This document shows positions 9,467 to 18,365 of a stretch of DNA of 64,000 nt, in pieces. This DNA is from Paenibacillus profundus. Its GTDB lineage: Bacteria > Bacillota > Bacilli > Paenibacillales > Paenibacillaceae. Within the stretch, counting starts at the first letter, position 1. Every line of letters begins with the position of its first letter. The stretch is taken from positions 62,001 through 126,000 of the forward strand of contig NZ_JAJNBZ010000005.1 of NCBI RefSeq assembly GCF_021369635.1, in the 5' to 3' direction. The notes below the pieces were generated by a model, which worked only from the letters and a program-made list of their open reading frames with translations, was not told the DNA's origin and did no database searches. The translations under genes were made by a program, and so were the position numbers.

Positions 9467-10018
9467 TTAGCGCTTAATAGGATGCTCTAGCGTAACATGC
9501 CCCATGAGGCTCTCTACCGCTTCACCGTCTACTAGAACGTCGATCGCTTTTACTTCATTGAATTGGAACAGAGTCTTTGTTAGCGCCTCAAGCGCAAACT
9601 GCTCTCCGCCCGCTCCCAAATGGCCGTCTTCCGGAATATGAACGTCAATGACAAGCGTTTCGTTATCCATCTTGACTGATTTGAATTCGATTTTCTTCCA
9701 CAATGGAATGTCGCTGTCGTTATCGGAAGATTGCAGCGCTTCGAGGACAGCTTTGTACTTCTCCTCGTCATTTGCGTACTGAATCTTCTTCTCATACGTC
9801 TTTAATCCCATCAATTCTTCGTCAGAGACATATACTTGTATGGATTGTTCTTGTTTATTATCTTTCTGCCCATCTGTCGGCGGCTGTTCCGTCGTCGGTT
9901 GTTCTGTCGTTGGCTGTTCCGGCTGCCCCGCATTCGTGGTAGGCTTAGAGCCGCACCCGGCAACGAGCGCAATGGACAATACGACAGCGGCAATTCCCCA
10001 CCATTTACGTGTTGTCAT
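9467..10018 (-). CDS. GerMN-domain lipoprotein
   Basis: The roughly 184-residue product starts with a lipoprotein signal and lipobox LVAGC. A low-complexity Pro/Thr/Gln linker follows, then a domain of about 110 residues resembling the GerMN (sporulation/germination) fold. Such proteins are membrane-anchored on the outer face and are linked to peptidoglycan remodelling in spores or cells. A strong AGGAGG lies 9 bases before the ATG at 10018; a GTG at 10021 is also possible. The gene follows the amidase with a gap of about 60 bases, so the pair is probably one operon acting on the wall. Confidence 0.8.
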   Translation of the reverse strand: MTTRKWWGIAAVVLSIALVAGCGSKPTTNAGQPEQPTTEQPTTEQPPTDGQKDNKQEQSIQVYVSDEELMGLKTYEKKIQYANDEEKYKAVLEALQSSDNDSDIPLWKKIEFKSVKMDNETLVIDVHIPEDGHLGAGGEQFALEALTKTLFQFNEVKAIDVLVDGEAVESLMGHVTLEHPIKR

Positions 10019-10083
10019 CACTAATGACCTCCTTTACACCGTTCATAACGCAGCGCAGTGAAAAAAGTTGCATCTCCGCGGAA

Positions 10084-11577
10084 TTAGAGCAAGCCCAAAT
10101 AGTCTTGAATTCCTTTGACGATGTTCTCTGCGACGCGCGCTTGGAACTGCTCATCAAAAAGTTGGGATTCGTCATATGCATTCGTCAAATATCCAACTTC
10201 AAGCAGAATGGCCGGCATTTTGGTCTCGCGAGTGACATGGTGATCGGCCTTGCGCACCCCTCGGTCTTTGAGCTGCGTGCCTTCGACAAGATGCTCGTGC
10301 ATCGTGTCGGCGAACGCTTTGCTTGCCGAGCGCCAGTAATAGGTCTCGGTACCGGTTACCGAAGGTTTATCTTTAATGCTGTTGGCATGGATAGAAACAA
10401 ATAAGTCCGCTGCCAAATCGTTGGCTATTTTAGCTCGATCGCTCAGCTCCACAAACGTATCGTCTTCGCGCGACAATACGACGTGGAACCGATCGTCTTG
10501 ACGAAGCAACTCGCTCACTTTCAAGGAAAGCGCCAAATTGAAATCTTTCTCATACCGTTTCTTGATGCTTACGGCGCCTGAATCGTGATCGCCATGCCCT
10601 GCATCGATAACGACCGCGTATTTACCGTCCGGCTTTGTCGGCTTCACAGGCTCTCCACCGCTGCCAGTGCCTGTGCCTGGAATCAGCGAAATGGTCGTCA
10701 ATCCCTGGTCATTCGTCGCAACTTCTGCTTGAAGCGCATAATTCGCATCGATAACAAAACGAACGGTATTCGGATCGTTACTGAACATCGCAAAGCGAAT
10801 TCGCTGCACATCTGGGTAGTCTGTAATTAACATTTCCCCTTGACCGCCATCACTGAAACCGAATCTTTCATAAAATGTGTCCGAGAATATGGTTCCCGGT
10901 AAATCAATAACGACACGATCAGGGTCTGTCATCGTCATAATTTTCGGTTTTACGTTGTAATCTGAAGCAATATGTAACTGGTTGTTCATAAATGAAAAAT
11001 CGGTAATATGCGCATCTTCCGAATTCTCGTTGTGATTCGTTCCATCGGACGAAGTGTCTCCGCCGCCGCCATTCGCATCTTCACCGCTAGGTGTGCCCGC
11101 TGTCGGCGGAACGACGTCTGGAGATGACTCATCTGCTGTAAACAAGTACACCGACTTCGTGTCCTTGTCCCACTCCACCGTCAACCCCATGTTCTGCCCG
11201 ACGAAGCGGAGCGGAACGAGCGTTGAGCCTGCTTTGACGATTGGAGTTACGTCCAATTGGACTTCTTTATCGTTCACTTTGGCCGTCTTCTGATTAACGG
11301 TCAGGTTTAAGCGTTTGCTATCGTTATATATGGTTACCGTCTTCGCCTTCCCGTTCCACCCAACCTTATACCCCAACTCTTCGGAAACGACGCGAATCGG
11401 AATCATGACCGAATTATTACTCATCGTGATTTTCTCCGGCAATTTAATGGAATTGCCGTTCAGGTACAAGCTCGGTTCAGGAGCAGCTTGAGCTTGTCCC
11501 ATGTCGGGAAACAGTACGCACAATAACATCATCAGTAGCAACCCTACACCTAATTTTTGTCCTCTCTGCATCTTCAC
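10084..11577 (-). CDS. N-acetylmuramoyl-L-alanine amidase (Amidase_3) with copper-amine-oxidase-like and AMIN-like N-terminal domains
   Basis: A 497-residue secreted wall hydrolase that cleaves the bond between muramic acid and the stem peptide. A signal peptide comes first. Residues about 35-150 match the copper-amine-oxidase N-terminal-like fold common in Paenibacillus wall proteins (LNGNSIKLPEKITM, VPIRVVSEELGYKVGW, LVPLRFVGQNMGL). A Gly/Ser/Asp linker and an AMIN-like domain (about 190-300) follow. The catalytic domain has the zinc motifs VVIDAGHGDHDSGA, an E in the LREDD/FVELSDRA region, FVSIHANS and AILLEVGYLTN. The start is a GTG at 11577 with AAAGGA 7 bases upstream; an ATG at 11571 is an alternative. 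It is followed by the GerMN lipoprotein. Confidence 0.92.
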   Translation of the reverse strand: MKMQRGQKLGVGLLLMMLLCVLFPDMGQAQAAPEPSLYLNGNSIKLPEKITMSNNSVMIPIRVVSEELGYKVGWNGKAKTVTIYNDSKRLNLTVNQKTAKVNDKEVQLDVTPIVKAGSTLVPLRFVGQNMGLTVEWDKDTKSVYLFTADESSPDVVPPTAGTPSGEDANGGGGDTSSDGTNHNENSEDAHITDFSFMNNQLHIASDYNVKPKIMTMTDPDRVVIDLPGTIFSDTFYERFGFSDGGQGEMLITDYPDVQRIRFAMFSNDPNTVRFVIDANYALQAEVATNDQGLTTISLIPGTGTGSGGEPVKPTKPDGKYAVVIDAGHGDHDSGAVSIKKRYEKDFNLALSLKVSELLRQDDRFHVVLSREDDTFVELSDRAKIANDLAADLFVSIHANSIKDKPSVTGTETYYWRSASKAFADTMHEHLVEGTQLKDRGVRKADHHVTRETKMPAILLEVGYLTNAYDESQLFDEQFQARVAENIVKGIQDYLGLL

Positions 11578-11783
11578 CTCTACATCCTTTCATGTTGTTC
11601 CGCTCTATATGTCTGTTTATTAAGAACGGACGTATTATTAGACGTATAAAAAGGACAAAAGTTGCGTAATTTCAACATAATTTGGTTAAAAATATCGTCC
11701 TCTACTTAAATGTAATTCAACATCCGTCTGCCACGCAAGAGGGTTCTTTAAATAAACTTTGACTTTCTTTGCGCGCAAATGAC

Positions 11784-11843
11784 AAAAACCCGCGCTTCGG
11801 CATCGACATTCCTCGCATGAGGAACTACGAGACGGGCGTGGGC
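11784..11843 (-). terminator. Probable terminator of the sigma/ABC operon
   Basis: On the minus strand GCCCACGC and GCGCGGGT form a stem with one mismatch, an inner CCTC/GAGG hairpin lies in the loop, and TTTTT follows. It is 54 bases past the last ABC ATPase stop. The rest of 11578-11896 shows no gene. Confidence 0.5.
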
Positions 11844-11896
11844 TTTTATGAACATGACTGCCACCAATGGATATGATCTCATCAGTGGATGAGTAT

Positions 11897-12514
11897 TTAG
11901 GCGCTGACGGGAGAGCCGTTGTTCAACGCCACGGTCTGATTCGGTTCCCACATTTCGGGCTCGTGGGAGGACACAATGACGGTCCTTGCACGCGCATACA
12001 AGGCCAGCAAGGCAATGATACGCCGCTGTTCCGGGCCATCCACGTGTGTGAGCGGTTCGTCGAGCACCAGCATATCGGGAGCCCCGAGCAGTGATTGGGC
12101 GAGCATAAGACGGCGTTGATACCCGAGAGAGAGCCGGTTCACCCGGGTTGCGCGCTCACCCTTCAATCCGAATAATTCCAATAGCTTCAGGTGGGAGGCC
12201 GTGTCCGTCACGCCTTTCAATCCGCCCATATAAGAGAGAAATGCCAGTGCGGTCATATCCTCATACGGTATGGCTTCCCCGGGAACGAAGCCAATTCGCC
12301 CCCTCACGTAACTTAGCCGCTCCTGGTACGGGATGCCGTTGCAGCTAACCGTTCCCTTATCCGGCACGTCCGCAGAAGCAATGATTTGCAGCAGCGTTGA
12401 TTTGCCCGCTCCATTCGGACCGGTAATGAGGTGCAGCCCCGTGTTGAATCGTAATTTCTCCACGTAGAGCCGGAACGATCCCCGCGCTTTGTACACTTGG
12501 TTAAGCTCTATCAT
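11897..12514 (-). CDS. ABC transporter ATP-binding protein (small)
   Basis: A 205-residue ABC ATPase with Walker A GPNGAGKST, a signature-like LSLGYQRRLMLAQSLLG, and Walker B MLVLDEP followed by a switch histidine (SSHEPE). The family normally runs to 220-300 residues, so this is a minimal domain. It overlaps the upstream membrane-protein gene by 4 bases (ATGA), so the two are translationally coupled. It is the last gene of a six-gene operon with an ECF sigma factor. By analogy with the B. subtilis sigY operon (yxlF-yxlG) it probably energises a membrane partner encoded beside it. Substrate unknown. Confidence 0.88.
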   Translation of the reverse strand: MIELNQVYKARGSFRLYVEKLRFNTGLHLITGPNGAGKSTLLQIIASADVPDKGTVSCNGIPYQERLSYVRGRIGFVPGEAIPYEDMTALAFLSYMGGLKGVTDTASHLKLLELFGLKGERATRVNRLSLGYQRRLMLAQSLLGAPDMLVLDEPLTHVDGPEQRRIIALLALYARARTVIVSSHEPEMWEPNQTVALNNGSPVSA

Positions 12515-13401
12515 GCCGGGCGCACCTCCTCACCCGCGGCATACGCACAAGCCAAGGAACGCCGCCACGCCGCCATCAACAACATGCCGCCCGCAGCCAA
12601 CACCAGACAATCCGCTAGAGCTTGATAATCGAACCTGGGCTGTGAAGAGAGGTAGAGCATTGCTTCGCTTACTCCGTACCATACTGCCCAACCGATGACA
12701 GATGCCGCTACCCCCACTTGCCACCCCAGTCTGAATGTAACGTAGGTCAGCAGCCCACAGACGAATACGGTAGGTGCCATCCACGAGAGTAGGAATGGGA
12801 AGAACAGCAGTTCATTCAGACTGGCGTAGACAATGATAGAGCCCGCGATACCGAGCAGCAGATTGCAAGCAAGCACGATAACTGTCCTTGTCATCCAAAT
12901 GAGTGCCGGTGGATACGGGGTGACTGCTTCTACCAACCGCATCCCTTCATCCTGCGGGCGGACCGCATACAGCCATCCTGCCAGCATGAACAACGGTACC
13001 GCGTACGAAAATGCCCCTCTCACCAGATCTGTGCCCATCTGACTCATCGAGACCGCACTAATCAGCATGGCGAACAAAGCAAAACTGGCAATCCAGTACC
13101 AATGCGAATATAGATTCAACTGCAGCTTGACGAGCGCCGACATGCGCGGATCCTTGCGCGGCTCAGATGCTAACCAGGCAAATGCGTCTCGGTGCTGTTC
13201 AGCAGCGTGCTTCTTCTCGGCCAAGCTGTGGAACGACGGCCTTAAGCTGGACAGCAGCCGATCCGTATCATCCGGCAAGGGTGAGGATACGACGTAAGGC
13301 GGCATGGCAAGACGCACTTCGCGCTCAAGCTCCAACCATTCCTCTTCGTTTCCGGAAAACATGTCTGCCTGTTCAGGAGCCTCCCGTTTATCTTTTTCCA
13401 T
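12511..13401 (-). CDS. Membrane protein next to an ECF sigma factor: candidate anti-sigma factor and/or ABC permease
   Basis: 296 residues. The first roughly 95 are soluble and charged, followed by about six predicted transmembrane segments (near 100-120, 125-145, 170-190, 200-220, 225-245, 265-285). The gene overlaps the sigma gene by 14 bases and has AGGAGG nine bases before its ATG. A cytoplasmic N-terminal domain on a membrane protein directly behind an ECF sigma gene is the usual layout of an anti-sigma factor. The multi-pass C-terminal region directly before an ABC ATPase is also what a permease would look like. I see no zinc-finger (HxxxCxxC) anti-sigma motif. Both roles are inference. 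Confidence 0.7.
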   Translation of the reverse strand: MEKDKREAPEQADMFSGNEEEWLELEREVRLAMPPYVVSSPLPDDTDRLLSSLRPSFHSLAEKKHAAEQHRDAFAWLASEPRKDPRMSALVKLQLNLYSHWYWIASFALFAMLISAVSMSQMGTDLVRGAFSYAVPLFMLAGWLYAVRPQDEGMRLVEAVTPYPPALIWMTRTVIVLACNLLLGIAGSIIVYASLNELLFFPFLLSWMAPTVFVCGLLTYVTFRLGWQVGVAASVIGWAVWYGVSEAMLYLSSQPRFDYQALADCLVLAAGGMLLMAAWRRSLACAYAAGEEVRPA

Positions 13402-13975
13402 GCGCTATTTCCTCCTTCTCGTCTGGCGATGGCTCTCCCTCTTGGTTCAGCAGTGTTTTCAGCTTCCGCAGAGCGGAATACAGGCTTGCTTTCACCGCGC
13501 TTAATCCCATATCGAGCGCGTCGCTAATTTCTTGCAGCTTCAAATCGTGATAGAAGCGGAGCGTGACGATTTGGCGTTGCGTAGCGGACAGCTTGTTCAT
13601 GACGCGCAGCAGTTCGCGCCTCGTCTCCTGACGCTCAACGAGTTGCAACACACCGGCATCGTTCCGAACCGCCTCTTCAACGAAATCGTCGACAAGACTC
13701 TCCTTGCGCACTTCCTGCTTGCGGAACTGATCTTTGCATAAATTGCCGGCTACACGGTATAACCAAGGCCGGACCTGTTCTGGAACGGTTCCTTTCTCCA
13801 TCTGTCGGATTAGCCGCAGAAACGTTTCCTGCACGGTATCCTCCGCTTTACGCCGGTCATGCAGCATTCGTTCCGCATAGGCCTGAATCGGTGCGTGGTA
13901 GCGCCGGACAAGCGTCTCAAATGCCGCTTCATCGCCATCTGCCATCGCCTTGACCAACTGTTCATCGGATATCAT
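13388..13975 (-). CDS. ECF-type RNA polymerase sigma factor
   Basis: The chain carries region 2 (FETLVRRYHAPIQAYAERML, DTVQETFLRL, VRPWLYRVAGN) and region 4 (LSATQRQIVTLRFYHDLKLQEISDALDMGLSAVKASLYSALRKL) of group IV sigma factors, which bind core polymerase and promoter -35/-10 elements. The ATG at 13975 (MISDEQLV) is chosen because AGGAGG lies 6 bases upstream; a frame-extending ATG at 14011 has no ribosome site. The product is about 195 residues, a normal size. The gene sits inside an operon of ABC components and is followed by a membrane protein that may hold it inactive. Target promoters are not visible here. Confidence 0.93.
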   Translation of the reverse strand: MISDEQLVKAMADGDEAAFETLVRRYHAPIQAYAERMLHDRRKAEDTVQETFLRLIRQMEKGTVPEQVRPWLYRVAGNLCKDQFRKQEVRKESLVDDFVEEAVRNDAGVLQLVERQETRRELLRVMNKLSATQRQIVTLRFYHDLKLQEISDALDMGLSAVKASLYSALRKLKTLLNQEGEPSPDEKEEIAHGKR

Positions 13976-14023
13976 CCTCCCCCTCCTGTCCGTTGGCGAC
14001 ATGCCGCTCATTTTTATTTTTGT

Positions 14024-14731
14024 CTAATCGGTGTCATGGCTGACGGCCCACCGTTCCCTCTGTTCCAAACCGATAATGCTCACTACAGCCAGGACGATTG
14101 CCGCCACCGCGAACCCGATCCGATTGACCGTGAATACTGTCGCATCCGGCAAATGAAACGTCATCGCACTCGCGCTTCCAGTCAGCGCCCCCTTCGTCAT
14201 CGATTCGAGCATCCACCATCCGAATGCAGCCGAAATTCCAACGTACCAGCGGCGCGTCCATACCATGACCGCGAGCGTTAGCGCAGCAAAGAAAACGCCG
14301 GCCGGCGCCACCATAGCCACCAGCTCCCACCAAGAAGCCGGGCGGAATACGGCTTCCGTGCCGCCGTACACATGCACGTTCACGGCCACCGTGCCGAAAC
14401 GAAACTGATATACGGCATACCAGATCGCTTCATACAGCAGCACGGCCAGCACGGAAAGCGATAACTTGCGCATGACGAGACTAACGTGCGAGATTGGCCA
14501 TGTGCTCACCAGCTCCATCATGCCAGCGGACCACTCCCGCTGCGTCAAGATCCCTGTCATCATTACGGTGAATGGAATCGCAGCCCATTCATGCATGTAA
14601 TGGGCTGAAGGCGGATTCGCCTGGTTACACAGCCGGAGCGCCGCGAGAACGAGCGCCACGGCCCCTAGCGGGAGCGGTATCCAAGATACGCTTCCCCTCA
14701 CATCCAGAACCCACAGCGCACGTTTATTCAT
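14024..14731 (-). CDS. Six-pass membrane protein, ABC-2-like permease subunit
   Basis: About 235 residues with six hydrophobic segments and short loops, the layout of small ABC-2/BcrB-type permeases. The MMTGILTQREWSAGMMELVSTWPIS segment resembles the cytoplasmic loop that follows the first helices in these permeases. The ATG at 14731 has GGG nine bases upstream; a GTG at 14737 is a weaker choice. It overlaps the end of the upstream permease/M1-like gene by a few bases and is 48 bases before the sigma gene. It probably works with the ATPase at 16912-17793. Substrate unknown. Confidence 0.7.
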   Translation of the reverse strand: MNKRALWVLDVRGSVSWIPLPLGAVALVLAALRLCNQANPPSAHYMHEWAAIPFTVMMTGILTQREWSAGMMELVSTWPISHVSLVMRKLSLSVLAVLLYEAIWYAVYQFRFGTVAVNVHVYGGTEAVFRPASWWELVAMVAPAGVFFAALTLAVMVWTRRWYVGISAAFGWWMLESMTKGALTGSASAMTFHLPDATVFTVNRIGFAVAAIVLAVVSIIGLEQRERWAVSHDTD

Positions 14732-16928
14732 CGTCACTTACCCGTTCCCATGCTTGTTCCAGCATGTCAATCGTTATTATCGGGTACTTCTCCGGCGGAT
14801 AATCGGCGTTGCCGTAGTAATCGATATGCAGCCCATTAAAACGCTCGTACCATTCCGCCAACAGCTTTTTCAACCTGTTCGCGCCACCGTTGTCCAATGC
14901 TGCATGGAATTCGCCTTCAAGCTTGACAAGACGCTTTACATTCTCATTGTCCTCTTCTCCACGGAAAGACTTCGAAAATGATATATACGGCGATCGCTGC
15001 GACTCCTGCTCATCCAACCCAAGCTTGTCACGGGTGTGCATGACTGTGAATAACGCCCGGAGTTCCATTACGAAGGTGGGCTTCTCATCGTACGTTAACG
15101 ATATGTTGAGCGCATCGTCACCGAACAGCAGACTGTTTATGATGCGCACAAACTGATAATTGTCCAGATTATGGTGCTTCAGTTCCGAAATAAGCATCGT
15201 ATTGCCAGACACCTCTGTACCATATATCGATTGTTCCAAATAGCGCATGGGCATGTACAGAATTTGATTGACGCGCGGGTGAACAGGAAGCCATTCTTCG
15301 AAATAAGACATCGCCTCATCTACCTGATCGGCCATGCGTTCGGCTTCCCTGCGATTGCTCGGTGTCGTGACGATACGTGTGCCGTCCCTGCCGATTGGTA
15401 TTTCAATGAAATAGCCTGCATATAGATGCACGCTTTTGGCTTGCTTGCTGGAAAAGTGCCAGCTTCCGTCGTCTGCCTGTTCTCCAGCTAGCGTGGCATA
15501 AACCGGCCGCTCGACCCCTTTCACAATGACATCGAATTCCTGCGGCTGCATCGCGATTCGGGTCCGATTCACGCGAATTTCCCGATTCGCATAACCATAC
15601 ATCAGATGATTTCCCGGTATGGGATACCATGCCAGATTTCCGTTCAATAATACCGTGCCATCTTGCAAAGCATGCGTAATTGCCTCTCCTCCATTGGAAT
15701 ACAACCTTTGAACGCCGGATATGTCGTATCGGAACGCAATCGATACGCGATCGTTCGCTTTCTTTCCGGTCTTCACCATAACAGCCGTACCCTGCCGATC
15801 ATACTCCGCCGGTGCGCCGTCCACCGTTACTTCTTGAAGACGGAACGGAATATCGAGCGTGAACGGAACGGTTCCATCTGCATTCTTGTTCAGAGAGCCT
15901 GTCAGCAACGTCGTAATGACAGCACTGTCATCGCCGTCGGCTTGCACTTTAATTTCTGTCCTTTCCGCCTTAAACACCATTTCACTAGAACGTTCCAGCT
16001 CTTCGCCTGCGTTCTCCTCAACGTAACGTTCCGTCTCCTGCTTATACGTACCAAGTGACTCATATCGTTCGTTCCACAGCATCCCGTATGGCAGTGCGGC
16101 AAGAACCGCCAAGCCGATGCAGATCCAGCACGCCCGTCTCCACCAGAGCGGTTGCATGCCCGGCTGATTCCGCATATGTACGGCAACGGCGGACACGAAC
16201 AGACAAATGACGAAGGCAAAGGCAAAGATGATAAATGCAAGCCATTCCTGACGCCGCCACACTTCGCCCCACGCCTCCAGCTGCCAACTGCTCGACAGAT
16301 TAAATTGATTCAAGTGCAGCAGCCGCATAAACGGGAGCGTCAAAATGTCCAGCAGAACCAAGTCGATGAAATACGTGCCGAACATCCATCCGCACAGTCC
16401 GATCAAATAGACGACGCGATGGCGGATGCAGGCTGCCAGCGCCATGCCCAGCACGAGCGTGATGAGGTAGGACATTTCATAATGGGATACAAATGTCCAC
16501 ACGTGTGTCATATAGATGCCAGTCTCGATTCCGTGCGAGACGGCAAAATAGACGTATACTACCGCCATGACGACGGTGAATAAGCTCATATAGACGAAGC
16601 CGGCGACCCACTTGGCCGACCAGATGACCATTGAAGACCCAGGCAGCGCGGCCATCCATTCATATGACACCTTCCCGATATCGCGACGGACGAACAGGAT
16701 GCCGAGCACAATTGGAATCACCAGGCTTAACGAGTGCTTCACCTTGTGAAAATCGTGCACATAAAGGTGCAGATCCTGTGACTGCGGCAGCGCGGCCTTC
16801 ATCAAATCCCCTGCAAGCCATGCGCCGAACAGCAAAGGCAACGCCATCCATATCGGACTCCGCCACAACCAGCGGCTCTCAATCCTCCATTGCGTTAACC
16901 ACCTGAATCCGTTATTCACTGCGCTCAC
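14724..16928 (-). CDS. ABC-2-like permease fused to a degenerate M1-peptidase-like extracellular domain
   Basis: 734 residues. The N-terminal roughly 290 hold about seven hydrophobic segments of an ABC-2-type permease. A final hydrophobic segment (ACWICIGLAVLAALPYGML) leads into a roughly 430-residue soluble domain. Its first part looks like the beta-rich N-domain of M1 aminopeptidases (IPFRLQEVTVDG, VSIAFRYDISG, NGNLAWYPIPG). The rest has the right size for the catalytic domain, but no HExxH zinc motif is present. At the expected place it reads ISELKHHNLD. Permease/M1 fusions are a known family; loss of the zinc site suggests a binding rather than cleaving role. The gene overlaps the ATPase gene by 17 bases. 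A GTG start at 16928 is assumed; a GTG at 16919 is possible. Confidence 0.75.
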   Translation of the reverse strand: MSAVNNGFRWLTQWRIESRWLWRSPIWMALPLLFGAWLAGDLMKAALPQSQDLHLYVHDFHKVKHSLSLVIPIVLGILFVRRDIGKVSYEWMAALPGSSMVIWSAKWVAGFVYMSLFTVVMAVVYVYFAVSHGIETGIYMTHVWTFVSHYEMSYLITLVLGMALAACIRHRVVYLIGLCGWMFGTYFIDLVLLDILTLPFMRLLHLNQFNLSSSWQLEAWGEVWRRQEWLAFIIFAFAFVICLFVSAVAVHMRNQPGMQPLWWRRACWICIGLAVLAALPYGMLWNERYESLGTYKQETERYVEENAGEELERSSEMVFKAERTEIKVQADGDDSAVITTLLTGSLNKNADGTVPFTLDIPFRLQEVTVDGAPAEYDRQGTAVMVKTGKKANDRVSIAFRYDISGVQRLYSNGGEAITHALQDGTVLLNGNLAWYPIPGNHLMYGYANREIRVNRTRIAMQPQEFDVIVKGVERPVYATLAGEQADDGSWHFSSKQAKSVHLYAGYFIEIPIGRDGTRIVTTPSNRREAERMADQVDEAMSYFEEWLPVHPRVNQILYMPMRYLEQSIYGTEVSGNTMLISELKHHNLDNYQFVRIINSLLFGDDALNISLTYDEKPTFVMELRALFTVMHTRDKLGLDEQESQRSPYISFSKSFRGEEDNENVKRLVKLEGEFHAALDNGGANRLKKLLAEWYERFNGLHIDYYGNADYPPEKYPIITIDMLEQAWERVSDDE

Positions 16929-17793
16929 CGCCGATCAGAGCCAAGTAACCGTCCTCCAAGGTGGGCACAGCAGAAGCGGCGTGTGGAACGGGAGGACTCG
17001 AGCTGACGATCCGGCACCGCACCCCGGTCGACGTCCGCCTGGCGCCAACGATCTGACTCGGCTCGAACTCCGTAAATTCGTTGTCGCTCAATTCAACTTC
17101 CCACACTTGCCCCTCCCCTATCTTCACAAGGCCTTGCGGGTGTCCCGCATACCGCACTTCTCCGCGGGACATGACGGCAAGCTGCGTGCAGCTAGTTTCG
17201 ATGTCTCCCACAATATGCGTGGACAGAATGACCGTGCGCTCTCGGCTGAATCGGTTCAGCAAATTGCGGAACCGGACGCGTTCCTCTGGGTCCAGTCCTG
17301 CAGTAGGCTCGTCAACGATGAGCACCTGCGGACAGCCGATCAGCGCCTGCGCGATGCCGATGCGCTGCCTCATGCCGCCGGAATACGTTTTGACCGCTAG
17401 AGATGCCTTGTCTGCCAAGTTCACCTGCTCGAGCAGTTCATCAACGTGGCGTTTCCGTTCTTTGCCGCTGCCGATTCCTTTCATGATCGCGACATAATCA
17501 AGGAATTGCCGTCCCGTCATTTGCGGGTGAGCTTGAAAGGATTGCGGCAAATAGCCTATCATGCGCCGTATGGTGTCCGCTTCCCGCGCCAAATCACACC
17601 CGTTGATCGTAATCGTGCCGCTCGTTGGCTTGAGCAGAGTTGCCAGCATTCTGAGTAAAGTGGACTTCCCCGCTCCGTTCGGACCCAAGAGACCGAACAT
17701 GCCATGGCCGATCTTCAAATGGACCGACTTCAGGGCTTGTTTGTTTTTCCCGTAGCTCTTGCTCACGTTATGCATGTGTATCACAACCGTCAT
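16912..17793 (-). CDS. ABC transporter ATP-binding protein (BcrA type)
   Basis: 293 residues with Walker A GPNGAGKST, signature YSGGMRQRIGIAQAL, Walker B VLIVDEPTAGLDP and H-loop ILSTHIV. The C-terminal extension of about 80 residues after the core domain is typical of the BcrA/NatA drug-export group. It is the first gene of the operon, and its stop overlaps the start of the permease/M1-like gene. The ATG at 17793 has AAGGA directly against it; the in-frame GTG at 17784 gives better spacing and could be the true start. It likely powers the two permease-like proteins that follow. No convincing ECF-type promoter was found in the 600 bases upstream. Confidence 0.9.
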   Translation of the reverse strand: MTVVIHMHNVSKSYGKNKQALKSVHLKIGHGMFGLLGPNGAGKSTLLRMLATLLKPTSGTITINGCDLAREADTIRRMIGYLPQSFQAHPQMTGRQFLDYVAIMKGIGSGKERKRHVDELLEQVNLADKASLAVKTYSGGMRQRIGIAQALIGCPQVLIVDEPTAGLDPEERVRFRNLLNRFSRERTVILSTHIVGDIETSCTQLAVMSRGEVRYAGHPQGLVKIGEGQVWEVELSDNEFTEFEPSQIVGARRTSTGVRCRIVSSSPPVPHAASAVPTLEDGYLALIGGERSE

Positions 17794-18066
17794 CCTTCAC
17801 TATAATTACTCAATACCGGTATCTGAGAAGTATAACGTCGGAGTCAGCCCAAAAGTCACCATCGGTTTCATTTTTTTAACGAAATAATGAATTCATGCAT
17901 CCGGCACAGACTTAGGGACACACGATTGGCGTGGAGAGAGCACGATGCAAATTGTATGGAGTAATTTATGACAGAGAAGGTGTCATGTGGAACGTCTAAA
18001 TATTAGATTAATTACAATAGACCTAGGAGATGGCCCTACATAATACCTCAAGATACTGGAGAGGCG

Positions 18067-18274
18067 GTACTCTCTCCGTTCGGCGTTTCCGATCACTCTC
18101 CCCTTCGGTCAGCAACAACGATTCCCGTATGTCTCAGGCACTAGGCGATGTTATCGAACGGTAATGATCCTCCATCGTCTGAGTAGCAAGATTACTAGAG
18201 ACTTATACACCAAAGTTATCCTCTCCCTACGGAGGATGCCCCTACTGAACGAGAGGGAGAGTGGAGAGAAGTAC
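18067..18274. repeat. Large imperfect palindrome in a 640-bp intergenic region
   Basis: GTACTCTCTCC and CACTCTCCCCTTCGGTCA on the left (18067-18111) match, inverted, TGAACGAGAGGGAGAGTG and GGAGAGAAGTAC on the right (18246-18274). A smaller hairpin, ATCCTC/GAGGAT, lies near 18218-18238. No open frame or known RNA motif is visible between 17794 and 18365. The CACTCTCCC...GTCAG segment also resembles the arms of the 132-bp repeats at 56.0-56.4 kb, so the two may belong to one family. Confidence 0.5.
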
Positions 18275-18365
18275 TTGGCAGCGTATCGTTATTAGCTGGA
18301 AATGCGATCTTCTTTTCATACAACTCATCTCGTTCATGAATATCGGCACGTCTCCTTTTTTATGC

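Noticed and set aside
11748-11951. 67-codon minus-strand open frame
   Set aside because: It overlaps the end of the ABC ATPase gene in another frame and contains the probable terminator.
17794-18060. ECF-type promoter (TGAAAC...CGAC) before the sigma/ABC operon
   Set aside because: TGAAACC and CGAC are present but about 24 bases apart, too far for an ECF promoter.
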